Made by a program: the position numbers and the translations under genes. A stretch of DNA of 64,000 bases, from assembly GCF_000717055.1 (NCBI RefSeq), contig NZ_JNXI01000022.1, positions 1-64,000 of the forward strand, read 5' to 3'. Each line of letters starts with the position of its first letter. The first letter of the stretch is position 1. The DNA comes from Streptomyces iakyrus. GTDB taxonomy: Bacteria > Actinomycetota > Actinomycetes > Streptomycetales > Streptomycetaceae. Below the pieces are notes generated by a model. It saw nothing but the letters and a program-made list of their open reading frames with translations. It did not search any database and was not told the DNA's origin. Positions 55,551-63,959 of the stretch are shown piece after piece.

Positions 55551-56006
55551 ATGAGGGTGACCCGACCGATGCTCGCGCTGAGCGGCGCGGTGGCGATACT
55601 GGCGCTGACCGGCTGCGGCGGATCCGGCGGCAAGGACGAGGCTGCCGTTCCCAAAGAGGTGAGCGGCAGCCTGGAGCACATCGCGGCCGAGGCCGACTGC
55701 GAGCCGGACATGCAGACCGACGCCGACACCATCCGCCAGGCCCTGTGCAAGAAGGGCAAGGACAAGTACGTCCTCGCCACCTTCGCCACCGACCGCGGCC
55801 AGCGCGAGTGGCTCAACAGCGCCAAGGACTACGGCGGCTACTACCTCGTCGGACGCAAGTGGGTCGCCGTCGGCCAGCAGAAGACGGTCACCGCGCTCCA
55901 GGGCACCCTCGGCGGCACGATGGAGGAGGGTTCCGAGCACATGAACCCCGGCGGCAGCCACAACAAGGGCGGCGGTCACGGCGGCGGCAGCAGCCACCAC
56001 GGCTGA
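55551..56006 (+). CDS. Small secreted lipoprotein
   Basis: A 151-aa preprotein from ATG 55551 with GGAGG seven bases upstream. A lipobox LALTGC places the lipidated cysteine at residue 22. The mature part has conserved cysteines (ADCEPDMQTDADTIRQALCKKGK) and ends in a Gly/His-rich tail (NKGGGHGGGSSHHG) that may bind metal. The core IRQALCKKGKDKYVLATFATDRGQ reads as a small alpha/beta domain. I do not know the family. A 24-bp terminator follows and is shared with the convergent DUF1996 gene. Confidence 0.85.
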   Translation: MRVTRPMLALSGAVAILALTGCGGSGGKDEAAVPKEVSGSLEHIAAEADCEPDMQTDADTIRQALCKKGKDKYVLATFATDRGQREWLNSAKDYGGYYLVGRKWVAVGQQKTVTALQGTLGGTMEEGSEHMNPGGSHNKGGGHGGGSSHHG

Positions 56007-56021
56007 TCGCCCCGGGGCGGA

Positions 56022-56069
56022 AAAGCCGAAAGCCGGCGGTGGGAATTCCCACCGCCGGCTTTCGGCTTT
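56022..56069. terminator. Bidirectional terminator, 48-base perfect palindrome
   Basis: The 24 bases starting AAAGCCGAAAGCCGGCGG (56022) are followed at once by their exact complement, ending at 56069, with AATT at the centre. It lies between two convergent genes (15 bases after one stop, 12 before the other). A-rich start and T-rich end suit termination both ways. Confidence 0.9.
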
Positions 56070-56081
56070 GTCGGACCAGGA

Positions 56082-57638
56082 CTACTGGCAGTCCTCGCCG
56101 TTGTTGATGCACTGGACCATCTCGTTCATCACGTTCTCGTCGAAGAAGTTGATGAAGTCGTTGTGGTCGGTGATCGCCTTGTGCAGCTGCTCCGGGAAGG
56201 AGTCGACCGCGAAGGCGTTCTGCACCTGTCCGTTGTTGATCTGCGGCGCCTGTACGTCGTAGACCAGGCGGACCTGGAGCTGGGGGATGGCCTTGAAGCC
56301 GTTCGAGCAGCTGCCGTCCGCCTCCACGAAGTCCACGTGGGTGCGGTGGTTGGCGCTGTCGATGTTCTGGCCGTCCCAGCAGCTCTGGAAGTTGGACGTC
56401 CGGACCACGGAGCTGCCCTCGGGGCAGAGCGGGTACTTGTCCGTGACCTGGCGGTCCTCGAAGCCGGTGCAGCTCCAGGAGGTGTTGGCGTTGTTCAGGC
56501 CGTTGGTGAAGGACTTGGCGTCACCGGTGATGATGCGCAGGGCCTTCGGCATCGCCACGACGTCGCTGGTGCGGTTGCCGACGAACTTCAGCTGCGCCTC
56601 GGCCGGCTCGACGATCTTGCCGACGTTGCCGTCCTGGCCACCGCCGGGCTGACCGGCGTCGATGTCGTCCGAACCGTCCTGGATCCGCAGGACCGGCCAG
56701 AAGTACGAGGACTTGTCGCCCTGGTTCTGGCAGGTGGTCTGGGCGTTCGCCAGGTCCTCGTCGCTCGCGAAGGCGTTGTTGCTCTGGTTGCCGACGTAGT
56801 CGTGCTGGTGCTGCGCGCCGTTGGAGACACCCGGCGCCACGATCACGTTGTCCGAGTTGCGGTTCTCGTTCTCGTTGGTGCCGCAGTTCGTGGTGAACGT
56901 GCCCGTGGAACCGCCGTCGCCGTTCGCGGCGAGGCCGTTCGGCAGGTTGCGGGAGTTGGGCTGGACGTCCTGGATGTTGATGAAGTCGTCCGCCACGGGG
57001 CCGTTGTCGGCCTGGCCGCCGTTGCCGCCCTGGTCCTGCCCGTTGTCCTGGCCGCCGTTGTCCTGACCCTGGTCCTGACCGCCCTGGTCCTGACCGCCCT
57101 GGTCCTGGCCGTCATTGTTCTGGCCGTCGTTGTTCTGGTCACCGCCGGCCTGGCCGTCGTTGGTGTTGGCCTCGGCGGCCATGCCCTTGCAGGCGGCCAG
57201 CTGCTCGAGGTTGCCCGGGGCCTGTCCGCCCACCCGCCGGATGTTGATGCCGATCCGGTCGATGACCGCGACGCGCTTCGACTTCAGCGGGCCGAGGATG
57301 GCGTTGTCGACGAAGCCAGCGTCACCGGCCTGGGCCTGACGCGTGGAGGCGAGCCGGGTGTAGGCCTCGCTGATCTGCTTGTCGAGGTTGGCCAGCTCCT
57401 TGTCCACCCCCTGGCGGGCACCGTCCGGCACATCGGTCAGCTTCTGTCCGACGTCCGGGCACTGGATCGTGGCGATCTGTGCGCCCGCGGACTTCGTCTG
57501 GTTCGCCGAGTTCTCCTCGTGCGCCGAGGCGTAGAAGTTTGCCCAGATCAGCCCGCCCCCACCGAGCGCTAGGGCCGCCGATGCGGCAATGGCCTTGGTG
57601 GCCAGCGGCGTACGGCGTTTTCTTGTGTTGCGTCCCAT
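56082..57638 (-). CDS. Secreted DUF1996 domain protein
   Basis: A 518-aa protein from ATG 57638 ([18 protein letters not shown]) with AGAGGAG upstream. A signal peptide or anchor covers about 12-40 ([21 protein letters not shown]). A helical region follows (about 60-155), then a Q/D/N/G linker ([19 protein letters not shown]) near 160-205. The DUF1996 domain (about 210-518) has the conserved [46 protein letters not shown] and [22 protein letters not shown]. The HxHDYVG and DSxNHxTHV histidines are invariant-looking and may be catalytic or metal-binding. The family is fungal- and actinomycete-secreted, of unknown function. Confidence 0.9.
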   Translation of the reverse strand: MGRNTRKRRTPLATKAIAASAALALGGGGLIWANFYASAHEENSANQTKSAGAQIATIQCPDVGQKLTDVPDGARQGVDKELANLDKQISEAYTRLASTRQAQAGDAGFVDNAILGPLKSKRVAVIDRIGINIRRVGGQAPGNLEQLAACKGMAAEANTNDGQAGGDQNNDGQNNDGQDQGGQDQGGQDQGQDNGGQDNGQDQGGNGGQADNGPVADDFINIQDVQPNSRNLPNGLAANGDGGSTGTFTTNCGTNENENRNSDNVIVAPGVSNGAQHQHDYVGNQSNNAFASDEDLANAQTTCQNQGDKSSYFWPVLRIQDGSDDIDAGQPGGGQDGNVGKIVEPAEAQLKFVGNRTSDVVAMPKALRIITGDAKSFTNGLNNANTSWSCTGFEDRQVTDKYPLCPEGSSVVRTSNFQSCWDGQNIDSANHRTHVDFVEADGSCSNGFKAIPQLQVRLVYDVQAPQINNGQVQNAFAVDSFPEQLHKAITDHNDFINFFDENVMNEMVQCINNGEDCQ

Positions 57639-57841
57639 GGAACTCCTCTGACTTCCTTTTTCGGGGGCATCGAGGCGCCCGACAGGAGTGAAGCGGCTCC
57701 CTTCCATACGGAGGGCGTCCCAGAGGTGTTCAGAGGTCTCGGAAATTGATGCGAGATTCGTGAGGACTCTGTGCCCTCAACAGCCCCTTTGGCACCGGGA
57801 GTTGTGAATCATCCACGGTGGGTGAGGCGGCCCGTCCGGTT

Positions 57842-58495
57842 TCATCGCCCGTGGTCGAGATACGCGAGAACCGCCAGCACGCGCCGGTTGTCGTCGTCCG
57901 AGACCTCAAGCCCCAGTTTGGCGAAGATGTTGGCGGTGTGCTTGGCGATCGCCCGTTCCGTCACGACCAGCTTCCCGGCGATCGCCGCGTTGGACCGGCC
58001 CTGCGCCATCAGCTCCAGCACCTCCAGCTCCCGGGGCGTCAGCCGCGCCAGCGGCCGGTCGTCGCCCGAACGGCGGGCCAGCAGTTGCTGGATGACCTGC
58101 GGGTCCATCGCCGTGCCCCCGGCGGCGACCCGCCGTACGGCGTCCACGAACTGCTCGGCGTCGAACACCCGGTCCTTCAGCAGATAGCCGACCCCGCCGG
58201 TGCCGTCGGCGAGCAGCTCACGCGCGTACAGCTGCTCCACGTGCTGGGAGAGCACCAGCACCGGCAGCCCGGGCCGCTGCCGGCGGGCGTCGAGCGCGCA
58301 CTGCAGGCCCTCGTCGGTGTGCGTGGGCGGCAGGCGTACGTCGACGACGGCGACGTCCGGGTCCAGTTCGGCCAGCGCGGCGGCCAGTTCGGGACCGGAC
58401 TCGACGGCCGCAGCGATCTCGAAGCCGTGCGCCTGGAGCAGCCGGACGAGTCCGTCGCGCAGCAGGAAGAGGTCTTCGGCCAGGACTACGCGCAA
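57842..58495 (-). CDS. NarL/LuxR-family response regulator
   Basis: A 217-aa regulator. The start is TTG at 58495 (LRVVLAEDLFLLRDGLVRLL as M), required to obtain the standard N-terminus; the frame overlaps the kinase stop by 10 bases, so translation is coupled. The receiver has acidic E7/D8 and phosphoacceptor D52 (VAVVDVRLPP), and the conserved lysine in YLLKDRVFD. The C-terminal LuxR helix-turn-helix is LARLTPRELEVLELMAQGRSNAAIAGKLVVTERAIAKHTANIF. It pairs with the upstream sensor kinase. Its targets are unknown; the adjacent secreted DUF1996 gene is one possibility. Confidence 0.92.
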   Translation of the reverse strand: MRVVLAEDLFLLRDGLVRLLQAHGFEIAAAVESGPELAAALAELDPDVAVVDVRLPPTHTDEGLQCALDARRQRPGLPVLVLSQHVEQLYARELLADGTGGVGYLLKDRVFDAEQFVDAVRRVAAGGTAMDPQVIQQLLARRSGDDRPLARLTPRELEVLELMAQGRSNAAIAGKLVVTERAIAKHTANIFAKLGLEVSDDDNRRVLAVLAYLDHGR

Positions 58496-59745
58496 GGGAT
58501 CTCCATGGTGACCATGGTGGGGCCGCCCGCGGGACTGCTGACGGCCAGGACGCCGTCGAATGTACCCAGTCGCCGCTCGATCCCGGCCAGCCCCGAACCG
58601 GCCCCGATCACCGCGCCGCCCTTGCCGTTGTCGGTGACGGTCGCCCGCAGCATGCCGTCCGCCCGGTGCAGGTCGATCCAGATCCGGTCGGCGCCCGAGT
58701 GCTTCACGGCGTTGGCGAGCAGCTCGCTCACGGCGAAGTACGCGGCCGACTCCACCGGCGCCTGGGCCCGCCCGGGCAGGTCCACGCTCACCTCGGTGGC
58801 CACCGGCAGCCGCAGCGCCAGCGCCCGTACCGCGTCGCCCAGGCCCCGCTCGGCGAGGACCGGCGGGTGAATGCCGCGCACCAGCTCGCGCAGCTCGGCC
58901 AGCGCCTCCACCGAGGACTTCCGCGCCTGCGCGATCAACTCCTTGGCCTGGGCGGGGTCTTTGTCGAGGAGCGCCTCGATGGTGCCCAGGTCCATGCCGA
59001 CCGCGACCAGCCGCGCCTGGGCCCCGTCGTGCAGGTCCCGCTCGATGCGCCGCAGTTCGGCCGCGGAGGCGTCGACCGCGTCCCGCCGGGTCTCGGTCAG
59101 GACCCGTACCCGCTCGGCCAGTTCCCGCTGGTTACCGCCGAGCACGGCCCGGGTGAGCCGGAAGTGGACGGCCAGCAGGCGCGGGGTGAGGAAGTGCGCG
59201 AGGAACAGCAGCACGAGGCCCAGGGCCGCCGCACCGAACGCGGAGGCCTGCCCGGTGACCGGCACGAACCCGTACCAGTACCCGTCGGGGAAGACCCGCC
59301 ACAGCCCGATCGCGAGCGCGAACCCCTCCAGCGGATAGAGGAGCAGAGCCGCCGGCAGCAGCGCCGTGACGAATCCGGCGGTCATGTCGACCGGCAGCCA
59401 CCGCAGGTCCCGCCAGGTCGCCGGGTCGCGCAGCATCCCGAAGGTGCGCGACCAGGGGTTGGCGTCCTTCGGCAGCGGCCGGTACGCCGGAGGGATCCGC
59501 ACCCCGCCCCACTCCGCCGCGAGCACCCGCCGCCAGTCGGCGAACGCCCGCACCCCCGTCAGCACGTACGGCGTGGTGACGAGCCCGACCCCGATCGGGA
59601 TGAGCGCGATCGAGACCAGGGACAGGCAGAAGCACAGCACCGCCCCCGGCAGGGAGACGAGGGCCAGCGCCAGCCCCCGCACCGCGGCGAGCCCGATGCC
59701 CCGCCCTGTCGTCCGCCCGTCGCCGTTCATCGTGTCCGTGGTCAT
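58486..59745 (-). CDS. Sensor histidine kinase with membrane sensor domain
   Basis: A 419-aa kinase from ATG 59745 (MTTDTMNGDGRTTGRGIG). The N-terminal 200 residues are a polytopic 'putative sensor' domain with four to five membrane segments (LALALVSLPGAVLCFCLSLV, FVTALLPAALLLYPLEGFAL, FGAAALGLVLLFLAHFL). The HisKA_3 dimerisation box is ELRRIERDLHDGAQARLVAV with phospho-acceptor H239. The HATPase has VSELLANAVKHSGADRIWI and TDNGKGGAVIGAGSGLAGIERRL. It belongs to the NarX/DesK-like subgroup common in Streptomyces. The signal is unknown. Coupled to the response regulator gene. Confidence 0.92.
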   Translation of the reverse strand: MTTDTMNGDGRTTGRGIGLAAVRGLALALVSLPGAVLCFCLSLVSIALIPIGVGLVTTPYVLTGVRAFADWRRVLAAEWGGVRIPPAYRPLPKDANPWSRTFGMLRDPATWRDLRWLPVDMTAGFVTALLPAALLLYPLEGFALAIGLWRVFPDGYWYGFVPVTGQASAFGAAALGLVLLFLAHFLTPRLLAVHFRLTRAVLGGNQRELAERVRVLTETRRDAVDASAAELRRIERDLHDGAQARLVAVGMDLGTIEALLDKDPAQAKELIAQARKSSVEALAELRELVRGIHPPVLAERGLGDAVRALALRLPVATEVSVDLPGRAQAPVESAAYFAVSELLANAVKHSGADRIWIDLHRADGMLRATVTDNGKGGAVIGAGSGLAGIERRLGTFDGVLAVSSPAGGPTMVTMEIPCA

Positions 59746-59834
59746 GGCGTCAGTCTCGTCGAGCGCGCGCGCCTGGTCACGGGGCCGGGACACCCGGCCC
59801 GGGGGTGGTGCTACGTACACCCCGGCCGGGTTGT

Positions 59835-60845
59835 TCAGGCACCGGCGCCGGACGCGAGAACCTTCGCCTCCACCTCCGCGTCGAGGCCCGAGCGCGGCCG
59901 GTCCGGGCGCTGGGGCGCCACGCCCCCGAGGTCCTGGAGCCACTGCCAGGTGTCCGCCACGGTCTCCTCGACGGGCCGGCAGACCAGCCCGGCCCCGACC
60001 GCCCGGGAGACGTCCGCGCTGTGCAGGGCGTCGTGCAGGTCGCTGCCCGGCGGCACCCACACCGGCAGCTCGGTCCACGGCTCGATGCCCGCCTCCAGGA
60101 TCACCCCGGGTTCGGTCCAGCGGAGCTCGGCGGTGCCGCCGGTGACTCGCGCGCAGGCGTCGAGCAGCGCGCCCATGGTGGCGTGCCCTTGCGGACTGAC
60201 CAGGTTGTACGGCCCGCTCAGCTCCTGCTCGGCCGCGTGCAGGATCCACCCGGCGAGGTCGCGGACGTCCACGTACTGGAGGGGCAGTTCACGCGGGCCG
60301 GGCGCCAGCACCGGGCCGCCGCGCGCCGTGCGGCCCAGCCACCAGGGCAGCCGGCCGATGTTCTCGTACGGGCCGAGGATCAGCCCGGATCGTACGAGCA
60401 CCGACCGGTCCGCGCCGAAGGCGTCCAGCACGGCCAGTTCACCGCCCCGCTTGTCCTGCGGGTACGCGGTCTGCTCCGCGTCGGCCGACGCCCCCTCCAC
60501 CACGGGCGCGTCCTCGCCGTACCCGGCGGGCGGGGCCCACGCGTACACCGAGCAGCTCGACACGTACACGTACCGGCCGGCGCGGCCCCGCAGCAGCCGC
60601 GCCGTGTCCCGCACCGCGCTCGGCGCAGCCGACCAGGTGTCGACGACGACGTCCCACTCGCCCGGGTGTTCGGCCAGGGCGGACAGCCCGCCGGGCGCGG
60701 TGCGGTCGCCGAGCAGCGACCGTGCGCCCGGCGGGGCCTCGTGCCGCCCCCGGTGGAAGACGGTCACGTCCCAGCCCCGTCCCAGCGCCGCCTCCACGAC
60801 GGCCCGCCCCACGAACTCCGTACCGCCCAGCATCAGAAGCCTCAT
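59835..60845 (-). CDS. NAD-dependent epimerase/reductase family protein
   Basis: A 336-aa extended short-chain dehydrogenase from ATG 60845 (MRLLMLGGTEFVGRAVVE). The nucleotide-binding motif is LGGTEFVGRAVVEAAL, the GxxGxxG variant of atypical SDRs. YVYVSSCSVYAWAPPAG holds the active-site Ser/Tyr region, although the YxxxK pair is replaced by AYPQDKRGGE. The C-terminal part (YVDVRDLAGWILHAAEQELSGPYNLVSPQG) is typical of epimerase-type proteins related to mRNA-binding CSP41 and isoflavone reductases. Role unknown; possibly redox sensing rather than catalysis. Confidence 0.85.
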   Translation of the reverse strand: MRLLMLGGTEFVGRAVVEAALGRGWDVTVFHRGRHEAPPGARSLLGDRTAPGGLSALAEHPGEWDVVVDTWSAAPSAVRDTARLLRGRAGRYVYVSSCSVYAWAPPAGYGEDAPVVEGASADAEQTAYPQDKRGGELAVLDAFGADRSVLVRSGLILGPYENIGRLPWWLGRTARGGPVLAPGPRELPLQYVDVRDLAGWILHAAEQELSGPYNLVSPQGHATMGALLDACARVTGGTAELRWTEPGVILEAGIEPWTELPVWVPPGSDLHDALHSADVSRAVGAGLVCRPVEETVADTWQWLQDLGGVAPQRPDRPRSGLDAEVEAKVLASGAGA

Positions 60846-60928
60846 GCCGGTGACTCTGCCCGGCCGGGCGAGGGGGCGGAACAGGGATCTGCTGTCAGCA
60901 GACGGAGCACGCCCGGTCGCCCGGGACG

Positions 60929-61528
60929 TCAGTGTCCCGTCGGGGGCACGTACTTGTAGCCGACGCGGCGCACCGTCCGGATCGTGTCGCGGTGCTCCGC
61001 ACCCAGCTTGCGGCGCAGCCGGGCGACGTGGACGTCGACCGTGCGGCCGTCACCCACGTGCCCGTAACCCCACACCGTGCCGACCAGCTGGTCGCGGGTG
61101 TGCACCCGGCCCGGGTGCGCCACCAGGTGCGCCAGCAGCTCGAACTCCAGATACGTGAGGTCCAGGGGCCGCCCGGCCACCTGGGCGGTGCGCTGCACGG
61201 TGTCGACGCGGATCAGCGGCTCCCCGCCCGGCTCGGCAGCGGGCTCGGCAGCGGGCTCCGGCCCGGCGGCCCGCGGCAGGTCGGGCACCGCCACCGGGAA
61301 CGGCGGCTGCTGGTCGGCAGGGACGAGCACCAGGTAGCCGACCATCGGCGGCTGCCCCGGCAGCGTGGGCAGGGTGTGCGGCGGCGCCGGCAGCCAGGTG
61401 GCACCCGGCAGCAGGTCCGCGACCGTTACCACCTCGTCCCGGTCGACGGCACGCAGCCGGTGCCGGGGGCCGTGCGGCGCGGGGGCGTTGAGAGGGGCGG
61501 CGGTGGACAGAGAACGAGTGGTCGCCAT
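60929..61528 (-). CDS. Orphan winged-helix (OmpR-type) transcriptional regulator without receiver domain
   Basis: A 199-aa protein from ATG 61528 (MATTRSLSTAAPLNAPAP). The C-terminal 95 residues are a complete OmpR/PhoB DNA-binding domain: LDLTYLEFELLAHLVAHPGRVHTRDQLVGTVWGY and VDVHVARLRRKLGAEHRDTIRTVRRVGYKYVPP. The N-terminal 100 residues are Pro/Ala-rich with no receiver features (no acidic pair or phospho-Asp). It is therefore not a standard response regulator; activity may depend on partner proteins or on its own level. A putative cysteine-containing leader peptide lies about 120 bases upstream. It is next to glnII, which is transcribed in the same direction. Confidence 0.9.
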   Translation of the reverse strand: MATTRSLSTAAPLNAPAPHGPRHRLRAVDRDEVVTVADLLPGATWLPAPPHTLPTLPGQPPMVGYLVLVPADQQPPFPVAVPDLPRAAGPEPAAEPAAEPGGEPLIRVDTVQRTAQVAGRPLDLTYLEFELLAHLVAHPGRVHTRDQLVGTVWGYGHVGDGRTVDVHVARLRRKLGAEHRDTIRTVRRVGYKYVPPTGH

Positions 61529-61646
61529 GAGAGGTCAGCTCTTTCGCGCGAGGAGTTCGTCGGGGAGGTCGACGGCCGCGATTCGTGGTCGGGCTCGCCG
61601 AGGGACGTACGCGGTTCGCGCTGGCCGAAGGCCGGGGTGTACGGCT

Positions 61647-61799
61647 TTAGAGGGCCGGCGCGTTCATCGCGCGGCAACACACCCGGTCGAAGTCGTCGTG
61701 CTGACGGGACGGCCAGAAGGGCTCAAGGTCGTGACGACCCGTCGCGATGCACTTCTGGTGGCTGGCCATGACTCCATTGAAGCAGAGCTGATCCGTCAC
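61647..61799 (-). CDS. Short cysteine-containing ORF, possible leader peptide
   Basis: A 50-aa product from a GTG at 61799 (VTDQLCFNGVMASHQKCIAT), preceded by a strong GAGAGGAGGG; ATG 61769 (MASHQKCIATGRHDLEPFW) with GGAG six bases upstream is an alternative 40-aa start. The end reads SRQHDDFDRVCCRAMNAPAL, with tandem cysteines. It resembles the actinobacterial 'putative leader peptide' group (…SRRHVDLxRVxSAxC), which precede sulfur-related genes and are thought to work by cysteine-dependent attenuation. The next gene downstream is the winged-helix regulator. No clear terminator/anti-terminator pair was confirmed. Confidence 0.55.
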   Translation of the reverse strand: MTDQLCFNGVMASHQKCIATGRHDLEPFWPSRQHDDFDRVCCRAMNAPAL

Positions 61800-61888
61800 G
61801 GGGACCCTCCTCTCACTGCTTGGACAACCGCGCCCGTCAGGGGCGCGGGGAACCGCGCGACAGGTCACGACGCCGCGGCCAGACGAAC

Positions 61889-61920
61889 CGAGGCGCCCAC
61901 CACGAACGGTGAGCGCCTCG
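61889..61920 (-). terminator. Terminator after glnII
   Basis: CGAGGCGC (61889-61896) pairs with GCGCCTCG (61913-61920), and the inner CACC/GGTG adds pairs around an ACGAAC loop. It sits 19 bases past the glnII stop on the leftward strand. Confidence 0.78.
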
Positions 61921-61938
61921 GGGAGCTTGCGGGACAGG

Positions 61939-62970
61939 TCAGACCTGGCCGGCCTTCTCCAGCGCCGAGCAGCAGGTGTCGACGAGCAGCCGCGTCACCA
62001 CGTACGGGTCGACGTTGGCGTTGGGACGGCGGTCCTCGATGTAGCCCTTGCCGTCCTTCTCGACCTGCCACGGGATGCGGACCGAGGCGCCGCGGTCGGA
62101 GACGCCGTAGGAGTACTTGTCCCACGGGGCGGTCTCGTGCAGGCCGGTGAGGCGGTCGTCGATGCCGGCGCCGTAGTTCTTGACGTGGTCGAGCGGCTTG
62201 GAGCCCTCGCCGAGCGACTCGGCCGCGGTGATGATCGCGTCGTAGCTCTCGCGCATCGCCTTGGTGGAGAAGTTGGTGTGCGCACCGGCGCCGTTCCAGT
62301 CGCCCTTGACCGGCTTGGGGTCGAGGGTGGCGGCGATGTCGAAGTCCTCGGCGGTGCGGTAGAGCAGCCAGCGGGCCACCCACAGGTGGTCGGAGACCTC
62401 CAGCGGGGAGACCGGACCGACCTGGAACTCCCACTGGCCGGGCATGACCTCGGCGTTGATGCCGGAGATGGCGAGACCGGCCTTCAGGCAGTTGTCCAGG
62501 TGCGCCTCGACGACGTCACGGCCGAAGATCTCGTCCGCGCCGACACCGCAGTAGTAGCCGCCCTGCGGGGCCGGGAAGCCGCCCTTGGGGAAGCCGAGCG
62601 GGTAGCCGTCCTTGAAGAACGTGTACTCCTGCTCGATGCCGAAGATCGGCTCCTGCGCCGCGAACTTCTCCGCGACCTCGGCCAGCGCCGCGCGGGTGTT
62701 GCTGGCGTGCGGGGTGAGGTCGATGTTCAGGACCTCGCACAGCACCAGGATGTCGTCGCCGCCGCGGATCGGGTCCGGGCAGGAGAAGACCGGCTTGAGG
62801 ACGCAGTCCGAGGAGTGGCCCTCGGCCTGGTTGGTGGAGGACCCGTCGAAGCCCCAGATCGGCAGCGCGTCCAGACCGGCGGGGGCGCCCGTGATGATCT
62901 TGGTCTTGGAACGCAGCTTGGCCGTCGGCTCGGTGCCGTCGATCCAGATGTACTCAGCCTTGAAGGTCAC
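61939..62970 (-). CDS. glnII: Glutamine synthetase type II (eukaryotic type)
   Basis: A 343-aa enzyme from GTG 62970 (VTFKAEYIWIDGTEPTAKL); this matches the 343-residue length I recall for Streptomyces GlnII, and AGG precedes it. ATG 62979 is an alternative. GSII blocks: PIWGFDGSSTNQAEGHSSDC, FGIEQEYTFF, PQGGYYCGVGAD, MPGQWEFQVGP, NGAGAHTNFSTKAMR and DRGASVRIPWQVEKDG. It makes glutamine from glutamate, ammonia and ATP, and is not subject to GlnE adenylylation. Streptomyces carry it beside GSI and express it under nitrogen limitation. A GlnR-type box lies 102-139 bases upstream. Confidence 0.96.
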   Translation of the reverse strand: MTFKAEYIWIDGTEPTAKLRSKTKIITGAPAGLDALPIWGFDGSSTNQAEGHSSDCVLKPVFSCPDPIRGGDDILVLCEVLNIDLTPHASNTRAALAEVAEKFAAQEPIFGIEQEYTFFKDGYPLGFPKGGFPAPQGGYYCGVGADEIFGRDVVEAHLDNCLKAGLAISGINAEVMPGQWEFQVGPVSPLEVSDHLWVARWLLYRTAEDFDIAATLDPKPVKGDWNGAGAHTNFSTKAMRESYDAIITAAESLGEGSKPLDHVKNYGAGIDDRLTGLHETAPWDKYSYGVSDRGASVRIPWQVEKDGKGYIEDRRPNANVDPYVVTRLLVDTCCSALEKAGQV

Positions 62971-63071
62971 GGGCCTCATCCTCGGGTGTGTCCGGGCGCG
63001 TATCGCGGGTGCTGTGCGGCGCTGCGGCACCGGGGCGCCGCGTCTGCTGCCCGGCAGCCTGGCAACAGGCG

Positions 63072-63109
63072 ATTTCCCGGCCATTGCTCGCATGTGAACC
63101 CCGTGTTAC
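63072..63109 (-). promoter_or_regulatory. GlnR-type operator upstream of glnII
   Basis: Read on the minus strand: GTAAC-N6-TTCAC-N6-GCAAT-N6-GAAAT. Four five-base half-sites separated by exactly six bases reproduce the a-b-a-b GlnR/PhoP box layout (GTnAC, GAAAC alternating) known from Streptomyces nitrogen promoters. The first and last half-sites match best. It lies 102-139 bases before the glnII start, a typical activator position. Confidence 0.8.
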
Positions 63110-63167
63110 CGGGTGACGCTGTGCCGCCCGTCACGCCGAGAGGCCGCGCCGCGCGGGCCCGCATACG

Positions 63168-63205
63168 CCGGTCCTGCCGCCCCTGGCCGGGGGCGGCAGG
63201 ACCGG
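63168..63205 (-). terminator. Terminator after the secreted beta-barrel protein gene
   Basis: CCGGTCCTGCCGCCCC (63168-63183) pairs perfectly with GGGGCGGCAGGACCGG (63190-63205), 16 bp with a six-base loop. It is 67 bases past the stop of the leftward gene and insulates the glnII promoter. Confidence 0.85.
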
Positions 63206-63272
63206 TGACACGTACGAGGTGGGCGGCCGAGGGGGTGGCCGCCGCCTCATCGGTTCACTGGGTCGTACGGCG

Positions 63273-63959
63273 TCACCCCACCTTCTCGATCAGGGCCCGG
63301 CGGATCAGGAACTTGCCGGGCTCACGGACCTGTTCGAAGGCCGCGTTGTTGAGCAGCGCACAGCTGCCGGAGACCGAAGTGACCTCCACCGTCGTGGACT
63401 TGTTGTTGTCCAGGTTGGTGACCTTCAGCTTCGTGCCGGCCGGGAACTGGTTGCTGGACGCGGCAGGCGCACCGCCCTCGCCGGAGAGCGTGACCGTGGA
63501 GCCGTTGCATACCTGCTGCCCGGAGGCGGCGGCACCGCCGCCGGTGTTTCCGGCCGGGGCCGACGCGGCGGGTTGCGACGGCTGCGCCGATGCCGCGGGC
63601 GGCTGTGCCGACTGGGCGGGCTGCGACGGCTGTGCGGTCTGGGAGTCCTGAGCCGACTCCCCGACGGCGCACCCCGACGCCTCCTGCTTCCGCTTGATCT
63701 CCGCGACGACCGCCTCGCGGTTGGCGATCCGCGCCTCGGACTGGGCGTCCAGGTTGGCCCGCTGGTCCGCGATGAACTTCTGGTTGTTGCCGAGGGCGGT
63801 GGCGAGACCCAGGCAGACCGTCGACTCCGACGCCGACTTGGGGGTCGGCGCGGCGTTCGACGTGCTCGCCATGACGAAGGCCCCGCCTCCCGCCACCGTC
63901 GCCGCGCTCACCAGCAGCGCGATCTTCTTCTTCGTACCGAGAGTTCTCCTGCGCGACAT
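63273..63959 (-). CDS. Secreted protein with RlpA-like beta-barrel C-terminus
   Basis: A 228-aa protein from ATG 63959 (MSRRRTLGTKKKIALLVS). A signal peptide covers about 10-36 (LLVSAATVAGGGAFVMASTSNA). A helical part (about 45-95) is followed by a Pro/Ala/Gln linker (AQPSQPAQSAQPPAASAQPS). The final 85 residues (CNGSTVTLSG, FPAGTKLKVTNLDNNKSTTVEV, SCALLNNAAFEQV) resemble the double-psi beta-barrel of RlpA/expansin-like proteins. The order helix, linker, barrel parallels the secreted DUF1996 protein in this window. It is probably wall-associated. Family assignment is inferred from pattern, not alignment. Confidence 0.75.
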   Translation of the reverse strand: MSRRRTLGTKKKIALLVSAATVAGGGAFVMASTSNAAPTPKSASESTVCLGLATALGNNQKFIADQRANLDAQSEARIANREAVVAEIKRKQEASGCAVGESAQDSQTAQPSQPAQSAQPPAASAQPSQPAASAPAGNTGGGAAASGQQVCNGSTVTLSGEGGAPAASSNQFPAGTKLKVTNLDNNKSTTVEVTSVSGSCALLNNAAFEQVREPGKFLIRRALIEKVG

